A stretch of DNA of 55,919 nt, taken from NCBI RefSeq assembly GCF_035268865.1, contig NZ_DATFKB010000248.1, positions 1 through 55,919 of the forward strand, read 5' to 3'. Below, piece after piece: positions 31,525 through 40,558 of this stretch (positions are counted from its first letter, which is position 1; the number at the start of each line of letters is the position of its first letter). A program made the translations under genes and the position numbers. The DNA is from Salinivirga sp035268865 (GTDB lineage Bacteria; Bacteroidota; Bacteroidia; Bacteroidales; Salinivirgaceae). A model generated the notes under the pieces. The model searched no databases and was not told the origin of the DNA. It saw only the letters and a program-made list of their open reading frames with translations.

Positions 31525-32115
31525 ATGCAAATTTTAATAAAATATTCAATTTTACTGTTAGGAATGGTCAGTATGGGCCTTTCTCAACCAAATATCGACC
31601 ATGAAAATAAAATTTTACTGAGAACCTTAAAAAGAGGATTCGATATTAAAAAACCAGAATTTGATGAGATAAAAGTATCAGAAAAGATCATAAATGACTA
31701 TCAGATCAATGGCAAAGTGTTTAAGGTTAGTAATCCCGATAAAAGTCAAGTTGTTATCATATATTCAGGGCGAGTATACAGCTGCCGAAGCGGTGGCTGT
31801 TCTGCTCCCCACAAAACCTCAGGTAAAATAAGCGGGGAGTATTTTGACTATTTCGCAATATTCAATACAAAAGGAAATATAAAAGAGGTCAGGGTGCATA
31901 ATTACAAAGCTACCAAAGGACATGGCATAGTATCAAAAGGCTGGTTACGCCAGTTCGAAAAACTTAACCACAACGAAAAACCTGTTGTTGGAAAAAATAT
32001 TGATGGAATATCAGGTGCTACTATCTCATCGCATGCCATTACTGAGGATATGGCGCTTCGGATTAAAATGATGGGCAAAATTCTGAAGCGCAAGCCAAAA
32101 GTTACCGAAAAATAG
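31525..32115 (+). CDS. Periplasmic FMN-binding (RnfG/NqrC-like) protein with covalent-flavin motif
   Basis: A 196-residue secreted protein (signal peptide to about residue 19). The C-terminal half is an FMN_bind domain: FDYFAIFNTKGNIKEVRVHNYKATKGHGI, WLRQFEKL, then NIDGISGATISSHAITEDM. The D-x-x-S-G-A-T motif is the site where ApbE attaches FMN through a phosphoester, predicted at Thr166. Before it lies an unusual CRSGGC pair (VYSCRSGGCSAPHK). Such single-domain flavinylated proteins serve as periplasmic electron carriers. It follows a porin on the same strand. No ApbE, Rnf or reductase gene is in the window. Confidence 0.85.
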   Translation: MQILIKYSILLLGMVSMGLSQPNIDHENKILLRTLKRGFDIKKPEFDEIKVSEKIINDYQINGKVFKVSNPDKSQVVIIYSGRVYSCRSGGCSAPHKTSGKISGEYFDYFAIFNTKGNIKEVRVHNYKATKGHGIVSKGWLRQFEKLNHNEKPVVGKNIDGISGATISSHAITEDMALRIKMMGKILKRKPKVTEK

Positions 32116-32181
32116 ATTAAAACTTTACCAGCTAATTCTGCCTAAAAGAGAAAAAAACAGGAAAGCTATTGGTTTTCAACC

Positions 32182-32892
32182 TTAGGCAATATTGGTGAAA
32201 ACCTCCTGCACATCGTCGTCATCCTCGAGCTTATCGAGCATTTTCTCGATTTCTTCAAGTTGCGCATCAGAAAATTCTACCGGGCTGTTAGGAATACGTT
32301 GTAGGTTGGCTTTTTTGATATCAATCCCCATGTCTTCAATTGCTTTTGTCAACTCGCCAAATTCGGTATAATCTCCATAAACATAAATACGCCCCTCGTG
32401 CTCTTCAATAGCATCCAAACCGGCATCAATTAGCTCAAGCTCAAGGGTTTCAATATCGGTATCTTCACTTTTCTCAAACTGAATCACAGCCTTGCGGTCA
32501 AACAAAAATTCAAGTGAGCCATTCGGCACCATGCTACCACCAGCTTTGTTGAAATAAGACTTTACGTTGGCTACGGTACGCATGGTATTATCTGTCATGC
32601 ATTCTACAAAAACCAAAACACCATGCGGTCCTTTGCCCTCGTAGTTTACTTCTGTGTAACTTTCAGCATCTTTACCGTCAGCACGTTTAATGGCATTTTC
32701 AATATTGTCTTTGGGCATATTCTGTGCCTTGGCATTCTGAATCGCGGTACGCAGTTTGGGATTCATTTCGGGATCTGACCCGCCATCTTTTGCTGCTACA
32801 GTTATAGCTTTGGCAAGTTTAGGAAACATTTTAGACATTTTATCCCAGCGTTTCTCTTTTGCTGCACGGCGATATTCGAATGCTCGTCCCAT
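32182..32892 (-). CDS. yebC: YebC/PmpR family regulatory protein
   Basis: A 236-residue YebC-family protein, known as a DNA-binding regulator in some bacteria and more recently as a translation factor that relieves stalling. The family signature is complete: MGRAFEYRRAAKEKRWDKMSKMFPKLAKAITVAAKDGG at the start, then NPKLRTAIQNAKAQNMPKDNIENAIKRADG, YEGKGPHGVLVFVECMTDNTMRTVANVKSYFNKAGGSM and an acidic C-terminal tail (LEDDDDVQEV). It stands alone on the minus strand, convergent with the FMN-binding gene (66-bp gap). Confidence 0.94.
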   Translation of the reverse strand: MGRAFEYRRAAKEKRWDKMSKMFPKLAKAITVAAKDGGSDPEMNPKLRTAIQNAKAQNMPKDNIENAIKRADGKDAESYTEVNYEGKGPHGVLVFVECMTDNTMRTVANVKSYFNKAGGSMVPNGSLEFLFDRKAVIQFEKSEDTDIETLELELIDAGLDAIEEHEGRIYVYGDYTEFGELTKAIEDMGIDIKKANLQRIPNSPVEFSDAQLEEIEKMLDKLEDDDDVQEVFTNIA

Positions 32893-33064
32893 GGTATATG
32901 ATTTTGAAATATTTAAAATGAGGCCGCTAAGATACGGTTTTTTCTTAGAAAAATCACATGAAAGGAACCTGATCAGCTTTCATAAGACATTGATTCCATT
33001 AACCGGCATGGTAAAAGATGAAATTCCTCATATATCTTTGCAACAGGCAAATCCATCAAAACTT

Positions 33065-33096
33065 AAAGAGGATCTCGCTGAAGCAAAACCCTCTTT
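33065..33096 (-). terminator. Possible terminator of the aromatic lyase gene
   Basis: AAAGAGG / CCTCTTT 7-bp stem with an 18-nt loop about 35 bp beyond the stop; a short AAGTTTT follows on the minus strand. Weak. Confidence 0.35.
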
Positions 33097-33130
33097 ATTA
33101 TTCTAAAATATGTTATAGTCACCGTTAAGG

Positions 33131-34660
33131 TTATTCCAGCGAACCAACAGTTTTCTCAACCTCATCAAGAATCTCAGCCGACTTTATTAAAGCCTTCATG
33201 TTGGTATGATCGTCGTAAAGTGGCCTGTCCACATCAAGAAAATCGACATATTTGCGCACAGTTTCCCACGCTTTCTGAACGCCCATACCAAAACTGTATT
33301 CTTCTTTTCGGAAGTCCAGCGCCTGTGCAGCTGCCATAATCTCAATTCCCAAAATACCATAAGCATTATCCAGTATCTGAAAATTCTTTATGGCTGTATT
33401 CATACCCATTGACACAAAATCCTCCTGATCGGCAGCAGCCGGGATGGACTGGATTGATGCAGGAGTGGAAAGAATACGCTGCTCTACAATTTGCATATCG
33501 GCAGTGTATTGACTTAACATCAAACCTGAAAACATACCAGCACCTTTGGTTAAAAATGATGGAAGACCGACATTAAGGGCCGGATGATTCAGGCGATTCA
33601 TACGCCGTTCAGACATCACACTAACCATAGTAATGCAGGAGCCCACCATATCCATTGGCACAGCAACGGGTGTACCCTGAAAATTTGCCCCTGAGAGCTG
33701 CAGTTTTTCATCGGGAAAAAAGATAGGATTATCGCCCACGCCATTCAGTTCAATTTCCACCTGCGATCGGGCATAAGCCAGGGCATCGTGCGCTGCGCCA
33801 ATTACCTGTGGTGTAGAACGCATGGAATAGGCATCCTGCACTTTACATTTGACCTTCCCTTCTTTGAGGTCGCCACCTGCAACCAGTTTATTAATGGCAT
33901 TTGCACTGCGTACAGCTCCCTTAAAACCACGCACTTCATGTAATTTGGCAGTATAAGGTTTCATATTGGCTTTGAGTGCTTCCAGTGACATAGCTGCACC
34001 AATTTCGGCCTGTTTAAGCCATTTATTGGTATCGTACAGCAAAATTGCACTCATGGCGGTCAGCACATTTGAACCATTGATGGTGGCAAGGCCATCTCGG
34101 GCTTCAAGTCCCGGAATGGGTATACCGGCTTTTTCCATGGCTTCTTTACCGGGCATAAGCTCCCCCTGATAGTAGGCTTTCCCTTCCCCCATCATTAGCA
34201 GGGCTATTTGCGACATTGGAGCCAAATCGCCGCTGGCGCCGACTGATCCTTTTTGGCATACAAAGGGTGTAACGCCTTTGTTGAGCATTTCGACAAGGGT
34301 TTGTGTAATTACCAGGCGGTTTCCCGAATGGCCGTTGGCATGAACGTTAATACGACCAAGCATAGCGCCCCGAACGTACTCAATGGGTGCCGGATCGCCA
34401 ATACCTGCTGCGTGATTATAAATCAGGTATTTCTGAAAATCCTTGACCTGTTCATCAGACAGCACCACCTCAGAAAACTCTCCAATGCCTGTATTAACGC
34501 CGTACATAATTTCATGTGCCTCGATTTTTTCTTCGAGCATGGCCCGGCATTTATTAATTCTTTTTACAGCGTCGGGGTGTAGCTCAACTTTCTGATTATT
34601 GCGTGCTACAGCCACAACTTTTTCAATGGTTAAATCTTTACCAGTAATTGTTAGTGTCAT
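33131..34660 (-). CDS. hutH: Aromatic amino acid lyase, histidine ammonia-lyase family
   Basis: A 509-residue MIO enzyme that removes ammonia from an aromatic amino acid (histidine to urocanate if HutH). The MIO cofactor forms from Ala142-Ser143-Gly144 in GSVGASGDLAP. Other family stretches are YGVNTGIGEFSEVV, the base Tyr region, DGLATINGSNVLTAM, QDAYSMRSTPQVIGAA, NPIFFPD and STPASIQSIPAAADQEDFVSMG. The substrate-selectivity position reads IYNHAAGIG, with the His found in His lyases but Asn before it instead of Ser, so histidine is likely yet not certain. No hutU, hutI or hutG is adjacent, unusual for a histidine-utilisation gene. Confidence 0.85.
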   Translation of the reverse strand: MTLTITGKDLTIEKVVAVARNNQKVELHPDAVKRINKCRAMLEEKIEAHEIMYGVNTGIGEFSEVVLSDEQVKDFQKYLIYNHAAGIGDPAPIEYVRGAMLGRINVHANGHSGNRLVITQTLVEMLNKGVTPFVCQKGSVGASGDLAPMSQIALLMMGEGKAYYQGELMPGKEAMEKAGIPIPGLEARDGLATINGSNVLTAMSAILLYDTNKWLKQAEIGAAMSLEALKANMKPYTAKLHEVRGFKGAVRSANAINKLVAGGDLKEGKVKCKVQDAYSMRSTPQVIGAAHDALAYARSQVEIELNGVGDNPIFFPDEKLQLSGANFQGTPVAVPMDMVGSCITMVSVMSERRMNRLNHPALNVGLPSFLTKGAGMFSGLMLSQYTADMQIVEQRILSTPASIQSIPAAADQEDFVSMGMNTAIKNFQILDNAYGILGIEIMAAAQALDFRKEEYSFGMGVQKAWETVRKYVDFLDVDRPLYDDHTNMKALIKSAEILDEVEKTVGSLE

Positions 34661-34809
34661 TCTCTCTGATTTTAAGCATTTGCAAACGTTTGCAAAATAC
34701 TAATTTTTGAAGTAAGCTGTACACAATTTACTGTAATATAAAAAGATAAAAAAGTCTGCTACACAGCAAAATGCAACTAAAACCCGCAACAGGCATGTGT
34801 TTATTTTTT

Positions 34810-36777
34810 TTAAAAAGCCACTTTAACCATCAGCATATAATTTCTTCCCGGCATGAACCGGTTCAGTATACTACGGTAAAACTCATCGAACAGGTTTTTC
34901 ACCTGTAATTCGACATTAATTTTAAATCGATTCAGATGCCACCGCCTGCCCACAGAAGCGTGGTTAAGATGATAAGGATAAAGTCCGTCGCTTTGATTGT
35001 TACTGTAAAGCAAATAACGGGTACTGTATGAATTATGCTGGTAATTGATATAGTAGCCATCATAGGCTGCAGAAGCAAAAATATTACCTGAATGTTTAGG
35101 AATAAAAGGTAATTGCTTTCCTTCAGAAATATCTACGTCAGAGAGTCCCCTACCCGCATTCACTGTTTGTGTAAACGCATAATTTGCCATTAAATATAAC
35201 CGGACATTCCCTGATGACCACCGGGTTTTTAACATCATTTCAATGCCGGAAGCCTCAACACTCATTAAGTTATAAGGCTCCCATGGCCCTTTCAGACCTG
35301 GCAGCCAAATAATCCAATCGTCAATTTGAGAATAGTAGCCGGTAAATTGGCTCTCAATTGACCATTGCTTTTTTTGCAACAAATAATGTAATCCCCCATC
35401 GATCGTGTAGCCTTTTTCGGCTTTAAGATCGGGGTTACCACCCGGCTGCCAGTACATATCGTTCAACGAAGGATTACGAAAATTGCGTGTTATACTGCCC
35501 TTAAAAACAAGATTTTGCGAAGTAATTGGCTTATAATTTATGCCAAAAGTATAAATCATCGGGGTGTGTCGCTTTTCCAGCCAATCCTGCCGCAATGTTA
35601 CAGAAATCTGGAGGGGTGCAAAAGGTTCGTAGTAAATAGCACTCATAACTGAAGCCTCTTGCCGTGTGACATCATATCCAAGCAGGGCAGCTGTGTCGTA
35701 CGATGCAATATCATACAGGTTATAATCGCCTTTTAGATCTACGGTAATTTTATCAGAAAACCTGTATTGACCAGAAAACTGGTTGTACCAACTTTGCATA
35801 TCACTTCCGGAGTTCACATTCAGGTTTTCCTCATTATTTACGGTATAACCATTTACATAATCAACCTCCTGAAAATCGAAACCGGAATGAAATTTAAAAG
35901 TCCACGCGTCACCGAAAAAACCTGAATTCACAACGGCTTTAACCGTTCGATCGTCCTGCCGGTTAATACGCTCCTTTGAATCGTCGCTGCTCTCATCGGT
36001 TAAAACTGTAGGAATAGAGCGATAAGCATCCTGCCACCACACCTTTGCTGAGAGCTGCCACTGCGGCAAAGGTCGGTAATAGACCTCCTGCATGACGCCA
36101 TATCTACCATAATCGGCATTTTGATTACGTTGAACCTCAGGCTCCGGGAGTAAGTGTTTATTCAAAAAGTCATAGTTGTTTTTCGAAAAAAAATGGTAGG
36201 CCCGCGTCTTAGATTGCACTGTGGCTGAGCCCAGATTTATTTGGGCAAACTCGCTGAATGTATGAAAACTGCCCACTCCCTGGTGATATCGGCCACTAAA
36301 GCGATTTTTCCAATCTACTTTATTACGAATACTGATATGGCCACCAAGGCCCCCGCTTTGCTCACTTACTGAAGCCGCACCATGCTGCAATGTGAGGTCA
36401 TCAATAATATTCACCGGAATCAATGAAAAGTCAACCATTCCCAACATTGGGGAATTGATATTGATTCCATTCCATGAAACCTGGGTATGAGAGGGTGCTG
36501 TGCCGCGAAATGATGCTGTGGAAAGCGCACCGCGGCCATAATTTTTGATATAAACAGGTGTGTTTTCTGCTAAGACCTCAGATAAATCAGCACTGATTTT
36601 TTCCAGTAAAACAAGGGAATCAACCCTGGTCTGTTTCAGCCCGGCATCGGCCTTTTGGAAAAGTCGTTGTTCAGATATCTCCACCTCAGGGATACGAAAC
36701 ACGGAGTCCTGTATACCCTGGGCGAAGGATATCACATAATTAAAACAAACCACTATGCATAAAACATATTTACGCAC
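34810..36777 (-). CDS. btuB: BtuB-like TonB-dependent receptor (vitamin B12 uptake)
   Basis: A 655-residue outer-membrane receptor that would import cobalamin using TonB energy. Signal peptide to about residue 20 (VISFAQG). Plug domain about 40-160: ADLSEVLAENTPVYIKNYGRGALSTASFRG, VSWNGININSPMLGMVDFSLIP and LQHGAASVSEQSGGLGGHISI. The 22-strand barrel ends in RFKINVELQVKNLFDEFYR and a final Phe. No carboxypeptidase-like N-terminal extension, so it is not SusC-type. It is the third gene behind the cobalamin riboswitch, 6 bp after the 474-residue surface protein, which is the strongest evidence for the substrate. Confidence 0.85.
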   Translation of the reverse strand: MRKYVLCIVVCFNYVISFAQGIQDSVFRIPEVEISEQRLFQKADAGLKQTRVDSLVLLEKISADLSEVLAENTPVYIKNYGRGALSTASFRGTAPSHTQVSWNGININSPMLGMVDFSLIPVNIIDDLTLQHGAASVSEQSGGLGGHISIRNKVDWKNRFSGRYHQGVGSFHTFSEFAQINLGSATVQSKTRAYHFFSKNNYDFLNKHLLPEPEVQRNQNADYGRYGVMQEVYYRPLPQWQLSAKVWWQDAYRSIPTVLTDESSDDSKERINRQDDRTVKAVVNSGFFGDAWTFKFHSGFDFQEVDYVNGYTVNNEENLNVNSGSDMQSWYNQFSGQYRFSDKITVDLKGDYNLYDIASYDTAALLGYDVTRQEASVMSAIYYEPFAPLQISVTLRQDWLEKRHTPMIYTFGINYKPITSQNLVFKGSITRNFRNPSLNDMYWQPGGNPDLKAEKGYTIDGGLHYLLQKKQWSIESQFTGYYSQIDDWIIWLPGLKGPWEPYNLMSVEASGIEMMLKTRWSSGNVRLYLMANYAFTQTVNAGRGLSDVDISEGKQLPFIPKHSGNIFASAAYDGYYINYQHNSYSTRYLLYSNNQSDGLYPYHLNHASVGRRWHLNRFKINVELQVKNLFDEFYRSILNRFMPGRNYMLMVKVAF

Positions 36778-36783
36778 ACTCTT

Positions 36784-38208
36784 CTATTTTTTGATTACTT
36801 TTTCCACAAAAATTCCGGAACCGGTATTCAATTGAACCAAATACAAACCCGGGCTATATGCAGCCATATTTATGCTCTCGCTGCCTTGAATATATTTTTG
36901 ATAAATAACGTGTCCCGCTCCGTTGTAAACACGCAATTCTCCACTCGTAGACTTCACATTTAGCAAATCGGCGAATGGATTAGGATAAATATCAATTAAT
37001 TCATTGCTGGTCAAATTATCAAAACCGTTCCCCAAATCCACAGCTGCTGTAGCAGTAGCCGAAATATTTGGAAAACCTGCAAGTGTAGCAGTGACTTCGA
37101 GCTCGCCTGATTGAGTAAGATGGAGTATATTATCCCCATCAACAGAGGCCCCGCTCAAATTTACAGACCAGTTAACGTCATAATCGGCAATCAGCCTCCC
37201 CTGATCAAAAGCATAGACCTCCAACTGCAAGGTGTTTTCATAAATCACAGGTGGTAAATCTTTTATTACGAGCGCAAGCGTTTCGCCGGTTATTGTAGCG
37301 TTTGGTGCCACATCAACAGCACCGGTTATCTCTGTAGAGACCTCTCCGAGCCATCCTCCGTGAGCCAGCATACCATTTTGCACTTTTACAAAATCAACTT
37401 CATCCAACTGCACATAATTGCCGGCTGTATCGACGGCCCAATTTAGATCAAAAGCATCACCTCCCGAATTCTCCACCGTTTGTGTATAAGGGTTATCCGG
37501 CATATCATAGGGCGCCTCACCGCGAAACTCATTATCGGCATAGCCAAAACCCCGTTGGTAGATTTTCACCATTGAACTGGTGCTATCGACCGCCGGAAAG
37601 ATTCGCGATGCCGTAAAACCGTATGTTTCCTGGTTAATTTCCGGAAAAGAATCGGCCAAAGGGTAATAAGGTTGGGGATGCACATCATTGGCATAAATAT
37701 AGCCACTATTTCCAAGGTTATCACTCCATGGTACATTTGCCGCTACACCAACTTGCGGGTTAGTATAACTTACCCGGTAATTATGAACCGTGCCTGAAAA
37801 ATAGTAATCGCTACCGGCCAGTTGATACCATGTATCATCGGCTAAACCATTCTGATTGTCATCTCTCATTACCCACACAATACCGGGCTCGCTCCAATCG
37901 GGCATGGGATTGCCGAAAACAGTAAAATCCACACCATAAGGATTATCAGGATGGTTCTCCACAGGTGTTGCAAATTTGAACACTACATAGCCTCCCCATG
38001 CACCAAGTGACAGGTGACCATTTATACCTCCGGTGATACTACCGGCAGCAGAAGGCGTACCCCATGGAGCCTCATTAATCAGTTGCCCCGGAGCAGGCTT
38101 ATACTCAAGCACCTCGCTGATATACTGGGCATGTGATGCATTTATTCCCGCTACCAGTAAGACTGCTGAGCATACGCATAAGATTTTATAAAAATATGTA
38201 TTAAACAT
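36784..38208 (-). CDS. T9SS-sorted cell-surface protein of the B12 operon
   Basis: A 474-residue exported protein: signal peptide to about residue 27 (INASHAQYI). The N-terminal half (about 28-270) is a single domain with EYKPAPGQLINEAPWGTP, LSLGAWGGYVVFKFATPV, YGVDFTVFGNPM, EPGIVWVMRDDNQNGLADDTWYQLAGSDYYF and a Trp/Tyr-rich surface, a layout I know from Bacteroidota 'cell surface proteins' encoded next to B12 receptors. An Ig-like segment follows (about 290-395), then a T9SS type A sorting domain (IDIYPNPFADLLNV ... GLYLVQL). It lies 4 bp after the 717-residue gene. A cobalamin-binding or capture role is inferred from the operon. Confidence 0.8.
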   Translation of the reverse strand: MFNTYFYKILCVCSAVLLVAGINASHAQYISEVLEYKPAPGQLINEAPWGTPSAAGSITGGINGHLSLGAWGGYVVFKFATPVENHPDNPYGVDFTVFGNPMPDWSEPGIVWVMRDDNQNGLADDTWYQLAGSDYYFSGTVHNYRVSYTNPQVGVAANVPWSDNLGNSGYIYANDVHPQPYYPLADSFPEINQETYGFTASRIFPAVDSTSSMVKIYQRGFGYADNEFRGEAPYDMPDNPYTQTVENSGGDAFDLNWAVDTAGNYVQLDEVDFVKVQNGMLAHGGWLGEVSTEITGAVDVAPNATITGETLALVIKDLPPVIYENTLQLEVYAFDQGRLIADYDVNWSVNLSGASVDGDNILHLTQSGELEVTATLAGFPNISATATAAVDLGNGFDNLTSNELIDIYPNPFADLLNVKSTSGELRVYNGAGHVIYQKYIQGSESINMAAYSPGLYLVQLNTGSGIFVEKVIKK

Positions 38209-38212
38209 TGTA

Positions 38213-40366
38213 CTATTGTTTCACAATACGTTTGGTCGTAATTTGTTGTCCATTTTGAATTTTCAGTATATACATGCCGTCGGGATATGCAGACAGGTCA
38301 ATTTGCCGGCTATGCAGGGCATTTTTTATTTGTTGTAGTGCCTTTCCGGTATAATCATACAATATACAACTGAATGTTTCGGTCGACTGTGATGAAACGG
38401 TTACCCGTTCTTTCGCAGGATTAGGATAAAGCGCGAATTCTGATTTTAAGGTAGTTTCCCTCTCTATTCCAACTTCTGCCTGGCCCACATAGAAATTATC
38501 TGCGCAATAATAAGCTGGTGTATTCATACCCCACTGGCCTTCGTCAGATGAAGATAATGCCATTTGCAAGCTATCGACAAACCCGAGCGACTCGAGATCG
38601 ATCCATTGCCAGGTTTCCACAATATAATCTTTGGAGTTATCCTCAAACCTGTAGTCAGCAAGGTAAAATGAAATTGTATCGGTAGGCATTTCATTATAAA
38701 AACCCCAAACCTGCAATTTAAACCAGTCTGGATCGGAACCGGTTACGCCACCAAACTTTTTAGTAAACGCATCGCCGTATTTCATTGAAAGGGCCGCATA
38801 AGTATTATTAGTTACATAAAACCCTTTCACTCGGTGTGCGTTTTCATCATCAATACTAATTACGGGCATACCTGAAGCATATGAAACGCCATAAGTAGCA
38901 CCATCTGAAGAAACCGAATCAAAGCCGCTGCCAGTGATGGCACTATATTGATTGCCATAACCCGCAGTACTATCATCTGTTACAGTTGAATAAGCCCAAC
39001 CATTCCATGAACCATAATCTGGGTTATAATTATTTGGAAAAGCTAATAAACCCGATGTAAAACCTCCGGATGCATCTGACCCATTCCAATAATCATCCGC
39101 TCCGAGCCCCATACCTTCAAAGTCGCTAACTGTGTAGTCGCCGGTAATCTCAGGATATGCACCCAAAATCATTTCTACACTTACAGATCTGCCTGCATTA
39201 GTGGCCGTTATGTAAATTGTTGTTTGGCCCGGTGCTACAATCTCAATTTGCAGAATTTGATCCTGTACACTCACTCCGGCTACTTCACTATTGCTGCTCG
39301 AAACCGTATAACTAAAATTATCAACGTCATCCGGATCTGTAAAGTGATTATTTAAATCAACAAAGATACTTTCAATTGAGGCCACTGTTTGTAGTGTTTC
39401 AAATGGCTCAGCCACCACAGGCCCATAATTATCTCCATTAACTTTAACCACTGGTCGTGCATAAGAGAGCACAAAAGCACCATTATGCTCGCCCGGCTCC
39501 TTAACATCACCAATGGTTTTAACCATTGTAAACCAGTCATAATCGCCACCGGTAGTTGCCAAAGTATCATAAGTATTGCTGGAGCTGTTATAAATGGCGA
39601 TCACCTTATCGCTGCTGTAATCATTGAAAGTAAAAACCACATTACCTGCCTGATCTACATCTGTATCGTATGCTCCTGCAGGAATATTAGTTAAAACAGC
39701 ACCTTCCTCAAACGGCAAAGGGCTTGCCGTGGTATCCTCCATAACTGTAAGGAGGGCGTCGCCAGAGAAGCGAACCAACTGGTTGTTATTCGTAAAAGAT
39801 GTACCATAATACAGATTTCCACTGGCATCGATGGCAAAACCAGCAGAGTTGCCTCCGGTTTCAACAAGTAAGCGATGATCATCATTACCCGTGGTGTCGA
39901 GCAAATATATTTTATTGGGCTCACCGTAAACAGCGCCATCGGCAATAAGGTAACCGTTAAATATCTCCAGATCAAAATTACCGGTGAGGGTTGCCTCATG
40001 ATGCCATGTTCCGGTAGATGTTGGGATTCTGTAAATTCTGTCGTCGGAGTTACCTGTTACGGTATATCCGGCCCAAATTTCTGTCCCATTTTCATTGACA
40101 GTGATAAAACTTGGAAAAGCGTCATAGGTATCGGGCTTTGCGTAAGTTGCCAATTCGTTTCCGGTCGCGAGGTCCAACACACGAATGGTATCCCCCTCAT
40201 TTCCATAAAGTAAACCGTCTCTGATATCAAACGTAGAGAACAGATCGTAATTGACTAAAATATCCTGAGCCACATAATTCTCTCCGGCACTCACATAGCT
40301 ATCCTGTGCCTTAATTCCGGCGGCATAGATCATTGCTACCAAAAACAAAAAGTAAAGCTTTTTCAT
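38213..40366 (-). CDS. T9SS-sorted propeller/DUF4465 surface protein of the B12 operon
   Basis: A 717-residue secreted protein, first gene after the cobalamin riboswitch. Signal peptide to about residue 20. Residues about 25-325 form a repeat of beta blades (IRVLDLATGNELATY, EIWAGYTVTGNSDDRIYRIP, KIYLLDTTGNDDHRLLVETGG, NLYYGTSFTNNNQLVRFSG), like the YncE/DUF5074-type propeller of BtuG, the Bacteroides B12-binding surface protein. About 330-405 is an Ig/cadherin-like strand region. About 408-630 matches DUF4465 (VSDFEGMGLGADDYWNGSD, GMPVISIDDENAHRVKGFYVTNNTYAALSM). The last ~75 residues are a T9SS sorting domain (FALYPNPAKERVTV). Sequence fusion and secretion route differ from lipoprotein BtuG. 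Confidence 0.82.
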   Translation of the reverse strand: MKKLYFLFLVAMIYAAGIKAQDSYVSAGENYVAQDILVNYDLFSTFDIRDGLLYGNEGDTIRVLDLATGNELATYAKPDTYDAFPSFITVNENGTEIWAGYTVTGNSDDRIYRIPTSTGTWHHEATLTGNFDLEIFNGYLIADGAVYGEPNKIYLLDTTGNDDHRLLVETGGNSAGFAIDASGNLYYGTSFTNNNQLVRFSGDALLTVMEDTTASPLPFEEGAVLTNIPAGAYDTDVDQAGNVVFTFNDYSSDKVIAIYNSSSNTYDTLATTGGDYDWFTMVKTIGDVKEPGEHNGAFVLSYARPVVKVNGDNYGPVVAEPFETLQTVASIESIFVDLNNHFTDPDDVDNFSYTVSSSNSEVAGVSVQDQILQIEIVAPGQTTIYITATNAGRSVSVEMILGAYPEITGDYTVSDFEGMGLGADDYWNGSDASGGFTSGLLAFPNNYNPDYGSWNGWAYSTVTDDSTAGYGNQYSAITGSGFDSVSSDGATYGVSYASGMPVISIDDENAHRVKGFYVTNNTYAALSMKYGDAFTKKFGGVTGSDPDWFKLQVWGFYNEMPTDTISFYLADYRFEDNSKDYIVETWQWIDLESLGFVDSLQMALSSSDEGQWGMNTPAYYCADNFYVGQAEVGIERETTLKSEFALYPNPAKERVTVSSQSTETFSCILYDYTGKALQQIKNALHSRQIDLSAYPDGMYILKIQNGQQITTKRIVKQ

Positions 40367-40389
40367 GAAAAATAAATTTAAAAATTAAA

Positions 40390-40490
40390 CAAAAAAATAA
40401 CCTCACCCTTTGGCAACAGGCTTATTTTATCTCATTTAAAATGATTTAGAATTCTGCTGCCAATAAGGTTCTTTTTCAGATTGCAGCAGA
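40390..40490 (-). promoter_or_regulatory. Candidate expression platform of the cobalamin riboswitch
   Basis: On the minus strand ACCTTATTGGCA (40468-40457) can pair with TGCCAAAGGGTGAGGT-like bases (40415-40400; core TTGGCA/TGCCAA plus ACC/GGT), followed by TATTTTTTT: a terminator-like hairpin. TCTGCTGC and GCAGCAGA (40490-40483 and 40460-40453) make a competing 8-bp helix over the same bases. This suits ligand-controlled termination. Confidence 0.5.
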
Positions 40491-40558
40491 CGATACTGTG
40501 GATAGCTCTATACCAGTATGATCAGCTTCCTGTTCACCGCAGGCTGCGAAATCTGATA

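Noticed and set aside
33009..33107. 32-residue frame between yebC and the lyase gene
   Set aside because: Overlaps a possible terminator hairpin, no homology recognised, no promoter.
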